Source: Neobacillus sp. CF12 (GTDB taxonomy: Bacteria; Bacillota; Bacilli; Bacillales; Cytobacillaceae). From it: a stretch of 64,000 nucleotides of DNA. A program made the position numbers and the translations under genes. How positions within the stretch are numbered: position 1 is the first letter of the stretch; each line of letters opens with the position of its first letter. The stretch covers positions 2,102,501 through 2,166,500 of the forward strand of contig NZ_JAUCEU010000007.1 in assembly GCF_030348765.1 (NCBI RefSeq), written 5' to 3'. Below, in pieces: positions 49,634 through 60,509 of the stretch. The notes under the pieces are model-generated. The model was not told the origin of the DNA, did not search any database, and saw only the letters and a program-made list of their open reading frames with translations.

Positions 49634-52045
49634 TTACATTAAAATAAATGGGTTTACATCTATTGATACGAGTAATCCGCTTTTGGGGTCGGCTTGGTAC
49701 TGGTCGAGTATGGCTTTTAATGTTTTATTAAGTTCGGGTTCGCGTTTATATTTAATTAAACAATGATAGCGATATCGATTATTTATCCTTGGGATTGGCG
49801 ATGCTGCAGGTCCCAGAACCACTGCATGATTGGATATGCGGGAGCGGACATAAGCAACAATTTTTTCCGTTGCTGAAACTACTGTCATTAACTGCTCATG
49901 ACTGATGGTTACTAAGGCTAGGTAATAAAAGGGCGGATAATGATGTGCTTTTCGCATCATCATTTCCCTATTATAAAAGCGATCATAATCCTGTGTTCCA
50001 GCGAGTTCTACGCTATAATGCTCAGGAGTATACGTTTGGATAATTACTTCACCTGGCAATTCATGTCTCCCCGCCCTGCCGCTTACCTGTGTTAAAAGCT
50101 GGAACGTTTTTTCCGATGAGCGAAAATCTGGCAGATGAAGCATCGTGTCAGCAGAAAGAACACCAACAAGTGTAATGTTGGGAAAATCTAGTCCTTTTGC
50201 AATCATTTGTGTCCCTAAAAGAATATCTGCTTTTCCTTCATGAAATTCTTTTAATAGTCTCTCATGCGCTCCCTTTTGACCAGTTGTATCTACATCCATA
50301 CGAATTACCTTTGCCTCAGGCAAAATTTTACCGAGTTCATCCTCGACTTTTTGTGTTCCTGTACCAAAGTAACGGATATAATCACTTGAACACTCGGGGC
50401 ATTGGGTAGGTACATAACTCTCAAATCCACAATAATGGCATTTCATTTGCTCCTTAACCTTATGATACGTTAAAGAAATATCACAATTAGGGCAATTCAT
50501 AACATATCCGCAATCCCTGCACATAACAAACGATGAATGGCCACGTTTATTTAGAAATAGTACGGATTGCTCTTTTCTATCTATTCGTTCTTTTAACAAG
50601 TCAAACAACTTTCTCGAAAACATAGAGCGATTTCCTGCTCTAAGTTCCTCCCGCATGTCAATAATCTCTACAGCGGGCAGTGCTCTTTTATTCATCCGAT
50701 TTGGGAGAGATAGCAGTTTGTATACCCCTTTTTGCGCTCTTGCATAAGTTTCCAATGCTGGTGTGGCACTCCCGAGGACAACCGGGCAGTTATTATTTTG
50801 AGCACGTTCTATCGCCACATCTCTTGCATGATAGCGTGGCATTTCTTCCTGCTTATAGCTTGTTTCATGTTCTTCATCAATAATAATGATTCCTAAGTTT
50901 TCAAAAGGAGCAAATATCGCTGACCTAGCACCAACCACGACTTTTACTTCTTTTCGTTGAATTTTCCGCCATTCATCATATTTTTCACCTGCTGATAGTC
51001 CACTGTGTAAAACAGCAACCAAATTGCCAAATCGCCCCTTAAAGCGATTTACCATTTGTGGAGTAAGTGCGATTTCTGGAACAAGAACAATCGCTTCCCG
51101 GCCCTTTTCAATTACATCCTGTATCGATTGTAAGTAAATTTCCGTTTTACCACTGCCCGTTACCCCATAAAGTAAAAAAACCTCATGGTGTCTATCTTCA
51201 ATTGAGCCAAGTATGGGCATAATCGCCTTGTGCTGATCCTCGGTTAAGGGTAATGGCTCTGTCCGGGCAAAGGTCCGATTTTCATAAGGGTCACGATATA
51301 CTTCCATGTCCTTTTCTGTAAGAATTTCCTTTTCTACAAGTGCTTTCACCGTTGCTGCAGAAATGCTTAATTGTGAAAGTAATTGTCTAAGTTCAACCGG
51401 TTCGGTGTTGTTAACAAAATATCTAAGTACTTCTTTTTGTTTATCCGCCCTTTGAGGCATGTTATTACCAGCAATTTCTAAATCTGCTGGGGAAAGAAGA
51501 GGGATGACGTACTTTAATTTCTTTTTCTTTAGCCTTTCTTTCACAACATATATGACTTCTAGATTGCCTTTAGCTGCTTCTTTTTGGAGAATAGGCACAA
51601 GCCCATCTTTTAATGCTTCTTCCCAAAGAATAGATGCGTCATTTTTAAATGCTACTTGAAGCTGCAAAGGTAATTCCTCTAGTCTAGCATCGAGAGAAAG
51701 CTTTACCTTCTTCTCATATTTTGCTTTTAAGGCGGCTGGAAGCATTGCCTGAAATGCATAAATTTTGAAGCAAAGCGTATTATCAGTCAACCAATTCCCT
51801 AACTCAAGTAACTCATGGTTAAGAACAGGTTCTAAATCCATCGGCTCAATAATTTCCCGGAGTTTCTTAAATTCTGATTCTGCTTTGATTTCGGTAACAA
51901 AACCTTGTATTTTCCTTGGGCCAAAGGGAACAATTACCCTCATTCCAGGCTGAATAGTCTCAATCCAATGGGCAGGAATTAAATAATCAAACGCCCTATC
52001 CGTTTGTTTTGCAGGCACATCAACAATCACACTAGCAATTCTCAT
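49634..52045 (-). CDS. priA: Replication restart primosome helicase PriA
   Basis: Recognises stalled replication forks and reloads the replisome. N-terminal 3'-DNA-binding domains (ASVIVDVPAKQTDRAFDYLIP), then helicase domain 1 (YGVTGSGKTEIYLQ, DEEH) and 2 (ARSAIFAPFENL, QMIAKGLDFPNI, QVSGRAGRH), interrupted by an eight-cysteine zinc module (CRDC..CPNC..CHYC..CPEC). The ATG at 52045 gives 803 residues, against 805 in B. subtilis, and overlaps the end of coaBC by 14 bases; its ribosome site is weak. The ORF extends 19 codons into coaBC. Confidence 0.96.
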   Translation of the reverse strand: MRIASVIVDVPAKQTDRAFDYLIPAHWIETIQPGMRVIVPFGPRKIQGFVTEIKAESEFKKLREIIEPMDLEPVLNHELLELGNWLTDNTLCFKIYAFQAMLPAALKAKYEKKVKLSLDARLEELPLQLQVAFKNDASILWEEALKDGLVPILQKEAAKGNLEVIYVVKERLKKKKLKYVIPLLSPADLEIAGNNMPQRADKQKEVLRYFVNNTEPVELRQLLSQLSISAATVKALVEKEILTEKDMEVYRDPYENRTFARTEPLPLTEDQHKAIMPILGSIEDRHHEVFLLYGVTGSGKTEIYLQSIQDVIEKGREAIVLVPEIALTPQMVNRFKGRFGNLVAVLHSGLSAGEKYDEWRKIQRKEVKVVVGARSAIFAPFENLGIIIIDEEHETSYKQEEMPRYHARDVAIERAQNNNCPVVLGSATPALETYARAQKGVYKLLSLPNRMNKRALPAVEIIDMREELRAGNRSMFSRKLFDLLKERIDRKEQSVLFLNKRGHSSFVMCRDCGYVMNCPNCDISLTYHKVKEQMKCHYCGFESYVPTQCPECSSDYIRYFGTGTQKVEDELGKILPEAKVIRMDVDTTGQKGAHERLLKEFHEGKADILLGTQMIAKGLDFPNITLVGVLSADTMLHLPDFRSSEKTFQLLTQVSGRAGRHELPGEVIIQTYTPEHYSVELAGTQDYDRFYNREMMMRKAHHYPPFYYLALVTISHEQLMTVVSATEKIVAYVRSRISNHAVVLGPAASPIPRINNRYRYHCLIKYKREPELNKTLKAILDQYQADPKSGLLVSIDVNPFILM

Positions 52046-53249
52046 TTGGTTCCAAATCCTTTGGTAATGCAGCAATTTCTTCAATGATTTTGTGTGCAAC
52101 ATCTTGCTTTGACATTAAAGGCAGATCGAGTTTGCTTCCGTCACGCTTATATACCGTTACAATGTTTGTATCCATGCCAAAACCAGCACCTTCTGACTTT
52201 ACATTATTAGCGACTATCATGTCTGCATTTTTGGCTTTTAATTTTTTCAAGGCATACTCCTCAACATTTTCAGTTTCAGCCGCAAACCCAACCAGAATCT
52301 TGTTTCTTTTCATGGTACCAAGTTCAAATAATATATCTTTTGTTCGTTCCAATTGTATTACCTTGTCCCCAGGCTGCTTTTTCATTTTATGTTCATAGGA
52401 GACCTTAGGAGTGTAATCTGCTACTGCCGCTGTTTTAATAATAATATCCGCACTATCACAGTTGTTCATGACTGCATGGTACATATCGTCAGCGCTCTCA
52501 ACCTTTACTATTTCCACACCTGTCGGAGGAGAAAGATGAACAGGTCCTGATATTAATACGACTCTTGCTCCCTCTTTCTTCGCCGCTTCAGCCAGCGCAT
52601 ATCCCATTTTCCCTGTAGAATGATTCGTAATAAAACGGACTGGGTCTATTTTTTCCCTGGTTGGACCAGCAGTGATTAAAACAGTTTTGTCTTTTAGCAT
52701 TAACGTGCTTGTTTTCATAAAATGTATTTTTATTAACTCGACAATCTTTTCAGGTTCCTCTAGTCGCCCCTTACCAACATATCCGCAAGCAAGATAGCCT
52801 TCACTCGGTTCAATAAATTTATAATTGTAGGATGCCAAAATTGAAATGTTCTTTACTACTGCTGGATGGTCATACATATGTACATTCATCGCTGGAGCAA
52901 TCCAAACTGGTGCGGTTGCTGCCAGTAAGGTCGTTGTAATCATATTATCAGCTATCCCATTTGCGAGCTTTGCAATTGTATTGGCAGTCGCTGGTGCTAC
53001 TAGTATCAAATCAGCCCAATCAGCTAAATCGATGTGAGCAATCACATTGGGGTTTTTCTCGTCAAAGGTATCGGTATATACTTCGTTCTTGGATAACGCT
53101 TGAAACGTTAAAGGGGAAACAAATTTTGCTGCGGAGTCACTAAGTATGACTTTTACTTTTGCACCTGCTTGAACAAGTTTGCTTGTTAATGCTGCGGCTT
53201 TGTATACGGCTATTCCACCTGTTACACATAGTAATATCTTTTTATCCAT
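52032..53249 (-). CDS. coaBC: Bifunctional phosphopantothenoylcysteine decarboxylase/phosphopantothenate-cysteine ligase
   Basis: Two consecutive steps of coenzyme A synthesis. The N-terminal flavoprotein CoaC domain (KKILLCVTGGIAVYKAA; active PAMNVHMYDHP; CGYVGKGRL with catalytic Cys) covers ~1-185 and the CoaB domain (VLITAGPTREKIDPVRFITNHSTGKMG; KKPGD-like KKQPGDKVI) follows. The ATG at 53249 (405 residues, MDKKILLCVTGG) has GGGGGAC upstream. Its stop lies inside the priA start. Family B repeat copy 2 is just upstream. Confidence 0.95.
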   Translation of the reverse strand: MDKKILLCVTGGIAVYKAAALTSKLVQAGAKVKVILSDSAAKFVSPLTFQALSKNEVYTDTFDEKNPNVIAHIDLADWADLILVAPATANTIAKLANGIADNMITTTLLAATAPVWIAPAMNVHMYDHPAVVKNISILASYNYKFIEPSEGYLACGYVGKGRLEEPEKIVELIKIHFMKTSTLMLKDKTVLITAGPTREKIDPVRFITNHSTGKMGYALAEAAKKEGARVVLISGPVHLSPPTGVEIVKVESADDMYHAVMNNCDSADIIIKTAAVADYTPKVSYEHKMKKQPGDKVIQLERTKDILFELGTMKRNKILVGFAAETENVEEYALKKLKAKNADMIVANNVKSEGAGFGMDTNIVTVYKRDGSKLDLPLMSKQDVAHKIIEEIAALPKDLEPNENC

Positions 53250-53370
53250 TGTGAATATGTCCCCCACTTCTATTCCAGAAAATATCTTTTCTTTTATTAT
53301 GCTAGAATCACATTATTTTTTCATCTTTTTCAACTGTGATTCTAAAAAAAGGATGTGTTAGACTAGGCTG

Positions 53371-53652
53371 ATGATTTGCGCTCCACTAAGTAAAGCTTCT
53401 TGGAATAATCATCGCAGGGACAGGCGGTTTTTGCCTGTCACGAGGCGCTATGCTTTCCGCGGGCTCGCCCGTGAGCCTCCTCGGTCGTTCCGACCTGCGG
53501 GGTCTCACGGTGCTCGTTCATCCCGCAGGACATTGAATTTACTTCCTCGAATAGTCACCGCACGAAGAAAATGCGATAGCATTTTCGAGAATCAAGCGCC
53601 TTCCTCTCCAATCAACAGGTTCTAATCAATAGTATCCTTTAACACAGCCAAA
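53371..53652 (+). repeat. Interspersed repeat, family B copy 2
   Basis: About 280 bp, same orientation and clear similarity to copy 1 at 33848 throughout: TGATTTGCGCTCCACTAAGT near the start, GCCTGTCACGAGGCGC, GAGCCTCCTCGG, TGCGGGGTCTCAC, CCGCAGGACATTGA, CACGAAGAAAATGCG, CCAATCAAC, and a shared flank ACACAGCCAAAA. Terminal repeats are imperfect here. The 84-codon frame across it is a by-product. Confidence 0.83.
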
Positions 53653-53690
53653 AAATAAAAAAGGCTGACATTTTGCTGCTGTCAGACCTT
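53651..53690 (-). terminator. Intrinsic terminator of rpoZ
   Basis: Minus strand AAGG(T)CTGACAG stem against TGTCAGCCTT with one bulge, then a T-run, between rpoZ and repeat B2. Confidence 0.8.
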
Positions 53691-53702
53691 CCTGTGTGGT
53701 TA

Positions 53703-53948
53703 TTACTTGCCTATATTGCTATCTTTCCCGTAAATAGCACCTGTTTCTGATTTATTAGGAACCCGGTATGTTAATTCACCACTGTGAATTTCCTCGAGTG
53801 CTTTCCCTACATGCTTATAGGAAACATATTTTGATAATCTCTCGTCACGTGTTTGCTGCATGGAACGAGCCCGTTTTGCTGCCACGGAAACTAGCGAGTA
53901 TTTTGAATCAATTTTATTTAGTAAAGAATCAATCGAAGGATATAACAT
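53703..53948 (-). CDS. rpoZ: DNA-directed RNA polymerase omega subunit
   Basis: Chaperone-like small subunit that binds the beta-prime subunit. The protein starts [20 protein letters not shown], matching B. subtilis omega, with the conserved [14 protein letters not shown] [13 protein letters not shown]. Its 81 residues exceed the 67 of B. subtilis; the extra C-terminal tail ([20 protein letters not shown]) is of unknown use. It follows gmk directly (stop and start adjacent) and ends at a terminator. Confidence 0.94.
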   Translation of the reverse strand: MLYPSIDSLLNKIDSKYSLVSVAAKRARSMQQTRDERLSKYVSYKHVGKALEEIHSGELTYRVPNKSETGAIYGKDSNIGK

Positions 53949-54566
<618 letters not shown>

Positions 54567-54573
54567 CTATATC

Positions 54574-54837
54574 CTACCCTTCATCTATAATTTCATCACG
54601 GTCTGCCAGTCGATGGGCAACCGTTTCAGGCTGTACTGCTGATAAAATGACATGGTCACTATCCATAACAATTACTGCACGAGTACGTCTTCCATATGTA
54701 GCATCAATCAATGAACCCCGATCCCGGGCATCTTGAATAATTCTTTTTATCGGAGCAGATTCAGGGCTTACAATTGAAATTATCCGATTGGCAGATACGA
54801 TATTTCCAAAACCAATATTAATCAATTTAATCGACAT
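54574..54837 (-). CDS. remA: Biofilm regulator RemA (YlzA, DUF370)
   Basis: DNA-binding activator of biofilm and osmoprotection genes in B. subtilis; forms ring-like octamers that wrap DNA. The 87-residue protein is nearly the same as B. subtilis Rem[59 protein letters not shown]. Position between yicC/yloC and gmk is conserved. The ATG at 54837 has GGATGAT upstream. Confidence 0.96.
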   Translation of the reverse strand: MSIKLINIGFGNIVSANRIISIVSPESAPIKRIIQDARDRGSLIDATYGRRTRAVIVMDSDHVILSAVQPETVAHRLADRDEIIDEG

Positions 54838-54896
54838 GATTATCATCCAATCATCAATAATATATTTTTGCCGTGTCAAACACTTTCTAAACCATC

Positions 54897-55772
54897 TTAT
54901 TCAATATTTTGAACTTGTTCTTTCAACTTCTCAAGCAAACTTTTTATTTCAACTACTTTTTTTGTAATCGTTGAATCATTTGCTTTAGAACCAATCGTAT
55001 TCGCTTCTCTGTTCATTTCTTGAACAAGAAAATCAAGTTTTCTGCCAATTGGCTCCATCTCGCTTAAAGTTTGCATAAATTGCTGGTTATGACTTTTTAA
55101 TCTAGTTAACTCTTCATTAATGTCAATTTTATCAGCAAATATAGCCACTTCCGTTAATACACGCGTTTCATCAATTTGTCCCTGTACTAATTCCTCAATT
55201 CTTTTTATTAACCGTTCTTTATAGGCTGAGACAACTAGGGGGGCAAATTCTTTCAGTTCCTCTATCTTTGAATCCAATTGTATTAATGATGTTAGCAAAT
55301 CCTTTTTAAGCTCTTCGCCTTCGATTACTCGCATCTGTTTACATAGTAATACAGCTTCTTCTGTTGCTTTAAGTACTAATTCTTCCAATTCTTCATTGCC
55401 AGCTTCGTTTTCTTCGATATGTAAAAATTCATTACGCGTTAATAAATCCTGAAGTAATACAGTTCCTTCAATATTAAATTTATCACGTGCCTGTTTGATA
55501 AACAGGTAGTATTCTTCTAGCAACTTCCAATCAACCTGAATCTTCCGTGTAACCGCACCTTCTCCTTCTATCATTATATAGACTTCTGCTCTGCCACGAC
55601 GGAGATGTTCATTCAATTTTTTCTTTATTTTATCTTCAACCTTCAATAGCTGCCTAGGCATCCGAACATTGATTTCACTAAAACGATGGTTGACTGTTTT
55701 CACTTCCACATTCACAGAAAAAGAAGCCGAGGCAATCCTGCTTCTCCCAAAGCCCGTCATACTTATAACCAT
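54897..55772 (-). CDS. yloC: YicC/YloC family endoribonuclease
   Basis: Member of the YicC family; the E. coli protein is an endoribonuclease acting on small RNAs. The ATG at 55772 with GGAGTG eight bases upstream gives 291 residues, [15 protein letters not shown]. The conserved N-terminal beta domain ([21 protein letters not shown]) and the C-terminal [25 protein letters not shown] block are intact. It precedes remA-gmk-rpoZ, the usual order. Confidence 0.94.
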   Translation of the reverse strand: MVISMTGFGRSRIASASFSVNVEVKTVNHRFSEINVRMPRQLLKVEDKIKKKLNEHLRRGRAEVYIMIEGEGAVTRKIQVDWKLLEEYYLFIKQARDKFNIEGTVLLQDLLTRNEFLHIEENEAGNEELEELVLKATEEAVLLCKQMRVIEGEELKKDLLTSLIQLDSKIEELKEFAPLVVSAYKERLIKRIEELVQGQIDETRVLTEVAIFADKIDINEELTRLKSHNQQFMQTLSEMEPIGRKLDFLVQEMNREANTIGSKANDSTITKKVVEIKSLLEKLKEQVQNIE

Positions 55773-55844
55773 TAAGTACACTCCAATCATATTGAAGATG
55801 AGCGATAACCTACTATGTAAAGTATCAAATATTTATTTGCGCCA

Positions 55845-55884
55845 AACTAACAAAAGGTAATAGAGTCACCTCTACTACCTTTTG
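55845..55884 (-). terminator. Intrinsic terminator between the Ca2+-ATPase and yloC
   Basis: 15-bp near-perfect stem CAAAAGGTAGTAGAG-GTGA-CTCTATTACCTTTTG on the minus strand, followed by a TTAGTTTGG tail; U-run is weak, stem is strong. Confidence 0.75.
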
Positions 55885-55898
55885 GATTATAACACACT

Positions 55899-58577
55899 TT
55901 ATTTTGTTTTTCTTAACAAAAATGATCCAGCTAGTAAAAAAGTTGGAATTGAAGATAATCCAATTATTAAAAGCCAGTCTTTTGCTAAGATAGGTAAGGT
56001 GTGAAAGATTGGTTGGAATGGCGGATAATAGATAACAGCAATCATTAAAGCAAGTGATGAAATGACTGCCCATACAAGATATTGATTTCCGAATGGATTT
56101 CTAGATAGAACCGACTTTTCACTTCGACAATCAAATACATGAATCAATTGTGCCATTACAAGGGTTGCAAAGGCAATCGTTTGTGCATATGGAAGGTTTT
56201 CAGGATTCTTATTATAGACAATCATAAAGGCAAGCAACGTTACAATTCCGATGAGAAAACCCCTAGAGACTACTTTCCAGCCTAATCCTCGAGCAAAGAC
56301 ACCCTCATTTGGACTCCGCGGTTTTCGTCTCATAACATCTTCTTCCGGACGATCTAAACCTAAGGCCATTGCAGGTAAACCATCCGTCACTAAATTAACC
56401 CAAAGAATTTGAATGGGCACGAGCGGAAGCGGCAGTGCTAAAATCATCGCAAACAACATAACCAATATTTCGCCTACATTTGAAGCAAGTAAGTAGCGAA
56501 CAAATTTCCGGATATTTTCATAGATGTTTCTTCCTTCTTCTATGGCTGATTTTATCGTGGCAAAATTATCATCTAATAATACAAGTGAAGATGCTTCCTT
56601 CGCCACATCTGTTCCGGTAATTCCCATTGCAACGCCAATATCTGCAGCTTTAATGGCTGGAGCATCGTTAACTCCATCACCTGTCATGGCCACAATATGA
56701 CCTCTATTTTGTAAAGCCTTGACAATCTTCAATTTATGCTCTGGAGAAACCCGTGCGAACACCGATACATCATCTACTACTTCTTCCAGCTCATCCACTG
56801 ACATGTTTGATAAAGCATTCCCGTCGAGGACCTTACTTTTCTTTGTTAAAATACCAAGCTGTGCGGCAATGGCTTTTGCTGTAATGACATGGTCACCTGT
56901 TATCATTACTGTTTTAATTCCTGCTTCATTACATTCCTTCACAGCATCTTTAACTTCTGGTCTAGGAGGATCAATCATTCCTTGAACCCCTATAAAAGTT
57001 AGTTTATTTTCTGCTTCTTTTTCACTAAGGATAACCGTATTAGTGGGAATCGGTTTAAAGGCAATGGCGATCGTCCGAAGTGCTTTTGAAGCAAGACCAT
57101 TGATTGCTTCTTGAACCTGACTCTGTACATTTTGTCCCAGATATTGTGTTTTTCCATCCCAGAGGATGGACTCACTCTTTCCAATAATTACATCTGGTGC
57201 ACCTTTCGTAACAATAAAATTCCTGCCCTGCTTATCTTTCACATGCATACTCATCATTTTTCTTGCAGAGTCAAAAGGAAACTCTTTGATGATTGTAAAT
57301 TCATCTAATAAATTTGACCGATCCAGACCGGCTTTCATGGCACTAACAAGCAAAGCACCTTCTGTTGGATCTCCATCAAGAATATAATCTTCATCCTTGA
57401 CTACTAAATCTGAATGATTACAAATCATCCCAAAAACGAGCATTTGTTGTAATGCTTTCTCATCCTTTGGGTGAACACGTGTATTATTACGGTAGAAATC
57501 TCCCCGGGGTTGATACCCGACACCATCTACTGTCCAAGTATGACCACCACTCCATAAATGGGTAACTGTCATTTTGTTTTGCGTCATTGTTCCCGTTTTA
57601 TCAGAACAGATAACTGACGCACAGCCTAGTGTTTCTACTGCCGGAAGCTTTCTAACAATGGCATTTTTCTTAATCATTTTTTGTACTCCCAGCGATAGTG
57701 CAACCGTTACAATTGCTGGCAATCCTTCAGGTATAGCCGCAACAGCAAGGGAAACACCTGCTAGGAACATCGTATAAAGTTCATGCCCCTGTAAAACTCC
57801 AATCGCAACCACGAGAACCGTCAATAATAAAGCAACCGTGATTAAAATTTTACCTAACTGTTCTAAGCGGCGCTGCAATGGTGTCTCCTGTGTTTCTGCA
57901 TTTTGGAGTAGGTCAGCAATTTGTCCCATAGCGGTTTTCATCCCTGTTCCGATGACTACCCCTATTCCGCTGCCCCGCGTAATCATCGTACCCATGAAGG
58001 CAATGTTTTCCATATCGCCTATACCAGGGTTAACTGTTTTTAAAGGATCTGTATGTTTAGACACCGGTACTGACTCTCCAGTAAGTGCCGACTCTTCAAC
58101 TTCTAAACTCCTAGATTCGATAATCCTAACATCGGCACCAATTCTGTCTCCGCTTGTGAATTTAATAATGTCTCCAACGACAATATCTTTAGAAGGTATC
58201 TTTATCCACTGTCCTGCTCGTAAAACGGAAACTTGTGGAGCGGATAGTTCCTTCAATGCCTGCAGGGATTTTTCAGCTCGTCTTTCTTGATAGAAGCCAA
58301 GGATACCGTTAATAATGACGATTGCAATAATCGCGATCGCATCAATATACTCTCCAAGCAATCCTGATAAAAGCGTAGCTGCCAGCAATACTAAAACCAT
58401 AAAATCTTTAAACTGACTAAAAAATAAGAGTAAAGCAGATTGCTTTTCTCCTTCCTGCAATTCATTAAGCCCATGCTGGGCTATACGTTTCTTTACAGTT
58501 TCTGGTGATAACCCAGACGAAAAGTCGGTATCTAAGACCTTTTCTACTTGATTTATCTCCATCTCATGGAATTTCAT
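55899..58577 (-). CDS. yloB: P-type Ca2+-transporting ATPase (YloB, SERCA-like P2A)
   Basis: Membrane pump; the B. subtilis homologue is a P2A Ca2+-ATPase linked to calcium handling and sporulation/germination. 892 residues. TGES at 166-169, Asp326 phosphorylated in CSDKTGTMTQNKM, the PEGLPA membrane motif at 283-288, ATP-binding KGAPD and FDSARKMMS, hinge TGDGVNDAPAIK. About ten membrane segments. Start MKFHEMEINQ matches B. subtilis; its ribosome site is weak. Divergent from rqcH. Confidence 0.96.
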   Translation of the reverse strand: MKFHEMEINQVEKVLDTDFSSGLSPETVKKRIAQHGLNELQEGEKQSALLLFFSQFKDFMVLVLLAATLLSGLLGEYIDAIAIIAIVIINGILGFYQERRAEKSLQALKELSAPQVSVLRAGQWIKIPSKDIVVGDIIKFTSGDRIGADVRIIESRSLEVEESALTGESVPVSKHTDPLKTVNPGIGDMENIAFMGTMITRGSGIGVVIGTGMKTAMGQIADLLQNAETQETPLQRRLEQLGKILITVALLLTVLVVAIGVLQGHELYTMFLAGVSLAVAAIPEGLPAIVTVALSLGVQKMIKKNAIVRKLPAVETLGCASVICSDKTGTMTQNKMTVTHLWSGGHTWTVDGVGYQPRGDFYRNNTRVHPKDEKALQQMLVFGMICNHSDLVVKDEDYILDGDPTEGALLVSAMKAGLDRSNLLDEFTIIKEFPFDSARKMMSMHVKDKQGRNFIVTKGAPDVIIGKSESILWDGKTQYLGQNVQSQVQEAINGLASKALRTIAIAFKPIPTNTVILSEKEAENKLTFIGVQGMIDPPRPEVKDAVKECNEAGIKTVMITGDHVITAKAIAAQLGILTKKSKVLDGNALSNMSVDELEEVVDDVSVFARVSPEHKLKIVKALQNRGHIVAMTGDGVNDAPAIKAADIGVAMGITGTDVAKEASSLVLLDDNFATIKSAIEEGRNIYENIRKFVRYLLASNVGEILVMLFAMILALPLPLVPIQILWVNLVTDGLPAMALGLDRPEEDVMRRKPRSPNEGVFARGLGWKVVSRGFLIGIVTLLAFMIVYNKNPENLPYAQTIAFATLVMAQLIHVFDCRSEKSVLSRNPFGNQYLVWAVISSLALMIAVIYYPPFQPIFHTLPILAKDWLLIIGLSSIPTFLLAGSFLLRKTK

Positions 58578-58768
58578 CCGACCATCTCACTTCCCCCTTA
58601 ATTGTATGGACATACTCTAAAGAAAGCTTATTCAGCCTCGTCCAAAAAAATGCTATGATAATTTAGATGAGTTATGATTACTGAATGAACAAGCTAAAAT
58701 GAGACATACTCTAACGTTGTAAGCTATACTAAAAGGAAGAACTTAGTTTGAAGTAAAGGATGTTTTCC
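58578..58768. promoter_or_regulatory. Divergent promoter region between yloB and rqcH
   Basis: A 190-base intergenic stretch between the divergent Ca2+-ATPase and rqcH. On the plus strand an extended -10 box TGCTATGAT (at 58651-58659) and a second candidate GAGACA-N18-TATACT (58701-58730) may drive rqcH; neither is strong. Confidence 0.4.
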
Positions 58769-60481
58769 ATGTCATTTGATGGTTTATTTACAAAAGCAAT
58801 GGTTGATGAACTAGCTCGGACTTTAAAGGGAGGAAGAATAAATAAAGTTCACCAGCCTTATAAAAATGAAGTAATCCTTACAATCCGTGCGAATGGAGTG
58901 AATCAAAAATTATTATTTTCTGCACACCCCAGCTACGCACGCGTACAGCTCACAAACGAAGCATATGAGAATCCGAGTGAACCGCCAATGTTCTGTATGC
59001 TGCTAAGAAAACATATTGAGGGTTATATATTAGAGGATGTATATCAAGTTGAAAATGATCGGATGATTATTTTTGAAATAAAAGGAAGAAATGAAATCGG
59101 CGATGTAAGCTATAAGCAGTTAATTATCGAAATTATGGGAAGGCACAGTAATATTGTACTGGTCGATAAAACCCGCAATATTATTCTCGATAGCGTGAAA
59201 CATGTTTCGTTTGCAGTAAATAGTCACAGAGCGATTTTGCCAGGGCAGCCCTATGTATCTCCACCTGAACAAAATAAACAAAATCCATTCTTGGCTATTG
59301 AAGATGACGTACTGAAGAAAATAGACTTTAATAGCGGTAAACTTGACCGGCAGATCGTTGAGCATTTTGCTGGAACCTCACCATTGTTCGCGAAAGAAGT
59401 CATATTCCAAAGTGGTATTGCTAATCGAACAACTGTCCCAAAAACATTTATTCATATGATTCAAAGGATTAAGAGTGGAAACCTGAAGCCTTCCATAATG
59501 TCCACTGGGAATAAAGAAGTGTTCTACCTTTTTCCACTTGAACATGTAAAAGGAGAAATAAAAAGCTTTCCAACCTTAAGCGAGATGCTTGACCGCTTTT
59601 ACTTTGGAAAGGCTGAACGAGACAGGGTTAAACAGCAAGGAAATGATATAGAGCGTTTAATCACGAATGAAAAAGAAAAAAACGAAAAGAAAATTGAAAA
59701 ATTAGAGGATACCTTAAAAGAGGCTGAGAAAGCAGATCAACTTCAGCGCTTTGGAGAACTGCTGACAGCAAATCTTTACGCTGCCAAAAAAGGAATGAAG
59801 GAAATCGAAGTGATTGACTATTACGATGAGATGGGTGGCACAGTGGCGATTCTCTTGGATCCGCGGAAGACACCATCGGAAAATGCCCAAAAGTATTTTT
59901 CTAAATACCAGAAAGCAAAAAATTCTGTTTCGATTGTTATCGAACAAATCGAAAAGGCTCGTGAGGAAGTCATTTATTTTGACACGTTACTTCAACAGGT
60001 ACAATCTGCTTCCCCTAAGGACATCCAAGAAATTCGTGAAGAACTAGTTGAAGGCGGATATATCCGAGACCGGCAAAAGCGCAATGCGAAAAAAATATCA
60101 AATGCCAAGCCCATTCTAGACCATTACCTTTCTTCTGATGGCACCGAAATTATTGTGGGTAAAAATAATAAGCAAAATGATTATTTAACCAATAAACTAG
60201 CGGCGCGAGATGAAATATGGCTTCATACAAAGGACATTCCGGGCTCACATGTTGTCATACGCAGTAAAGAACCATCTGAAATGACCATTCATGAAGCAGC
60301 GAACCTAGCAGCTTATTATAGTAAAGCGAGAAATTCAAGCTCCGTACCTGTAGATTATACAAAGGTACGTTATGTAAAAAAACCAAATGGAGCAAAGCCT
60401 GGTTTTGTTATTTATGATAATCAGCAAACATTATATGTAACACCAGAAGAGGAAATGGTTCTAAAACTTAAGAAAAAGTAA
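58769..60481 (+). CDS. rqcH: Ribosome quality control factor RqcH (NFACT/Rqc2 family, YloA/FbpA)
   Basis: Binds stalled 50S-peptidyl-tRNA complexes and adds C-terminal alanine tails that mark the chain for degradation. The ATG at 58769 gives 570 residues, [22 protein letters not shown] covers ~1-280 and retains Asp97-Arg98, needed for Ala-tailing in B. subtilis RqcH; coiled-coil CC-M runs ~290-430 ([15 protein letters not shown]); NFACT-R ([18 protein letters not shown]) lies at ~490-510. The former fibronectin-binding label is thus secondary. Divergent from yloB; converges on pyrE. Confidence 0.95.
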   Translation: MSFDGLFTKAMVDELARTLKGGRINKVHQPYKNEVILTIRANGVNQKLLFSAHPSYARVQLTNEAYENPSEPPMFCMLLRKHIEGYILEDVYQVENDRMIIFEIKGRNEIGDVSYKQLIIEIMGRHSNIVLVDKTRNIILDSVKHVSFAVNSHRAILPGQPYVSPPEQNKQNPFLAIEDDVLKKIDFNSGKLDRQIVEHFAGTSPLFAKEVIFQSGIANRTTVPKTFIHMIQRIKSGNLKPSIMSTGNKEVFYLFPLEHVKGEIKSFPTLSEMLDRFYFGKAERDRVKQQGNDIERLITNEKEKNEKKIEKLEDTLKEAEKADQLQRFGELLTANLYAAKKGMKEIEVIDYYDEMGGTVAILLDPRKTPSENAQKYFSKYQKAKNSVSIVIEQIEKAREEVIYFDTLLQQVQSASPKDIQEIREELVEGGYIRDRQKRNAKKISNAKPILDHYLSSDGTEIIVGKNNKQNDYLTNKLAARDEIWLHTKDIPGSHVVIRSKEPSEMTIHEAANLAAYYSKARNSSSVPVDYTKVRYVKKPNGAKPGFVIYDNQQTLYVTPEEEMVLKLKKK

Positions 60482-60509
60482 AAAAGTCCCGGATTTCCGG
60501 GGCTTTTTG
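60481..60509. terminator. Bidirectional terminator between rqcH and pyrE
   Basis: AAAAAGTCCCGGATTTCCGG then GGCTTTTTG: a GC-rich stem with T-runs on both sides, serving the convergent rqcH (+) and pyrE (-) transcripts. Confidence 0.88.

Larger units (their letters stand above)
53268..53702. other. coaBC-rpoZ intergenic region
   Basis: About 435 bases without a gene. It is filled by family B repeat copy 2 (53371-53652) and the rpoZ terminator; a possible coaBC promoter lies left of the repeat but I cannot define boxes with confidence. Confidence 0.6.

Noticed and set aside
53371..53625. 84-codon plus-strand frame
   Set aside because: Same repeat by-product in family B copy 2.
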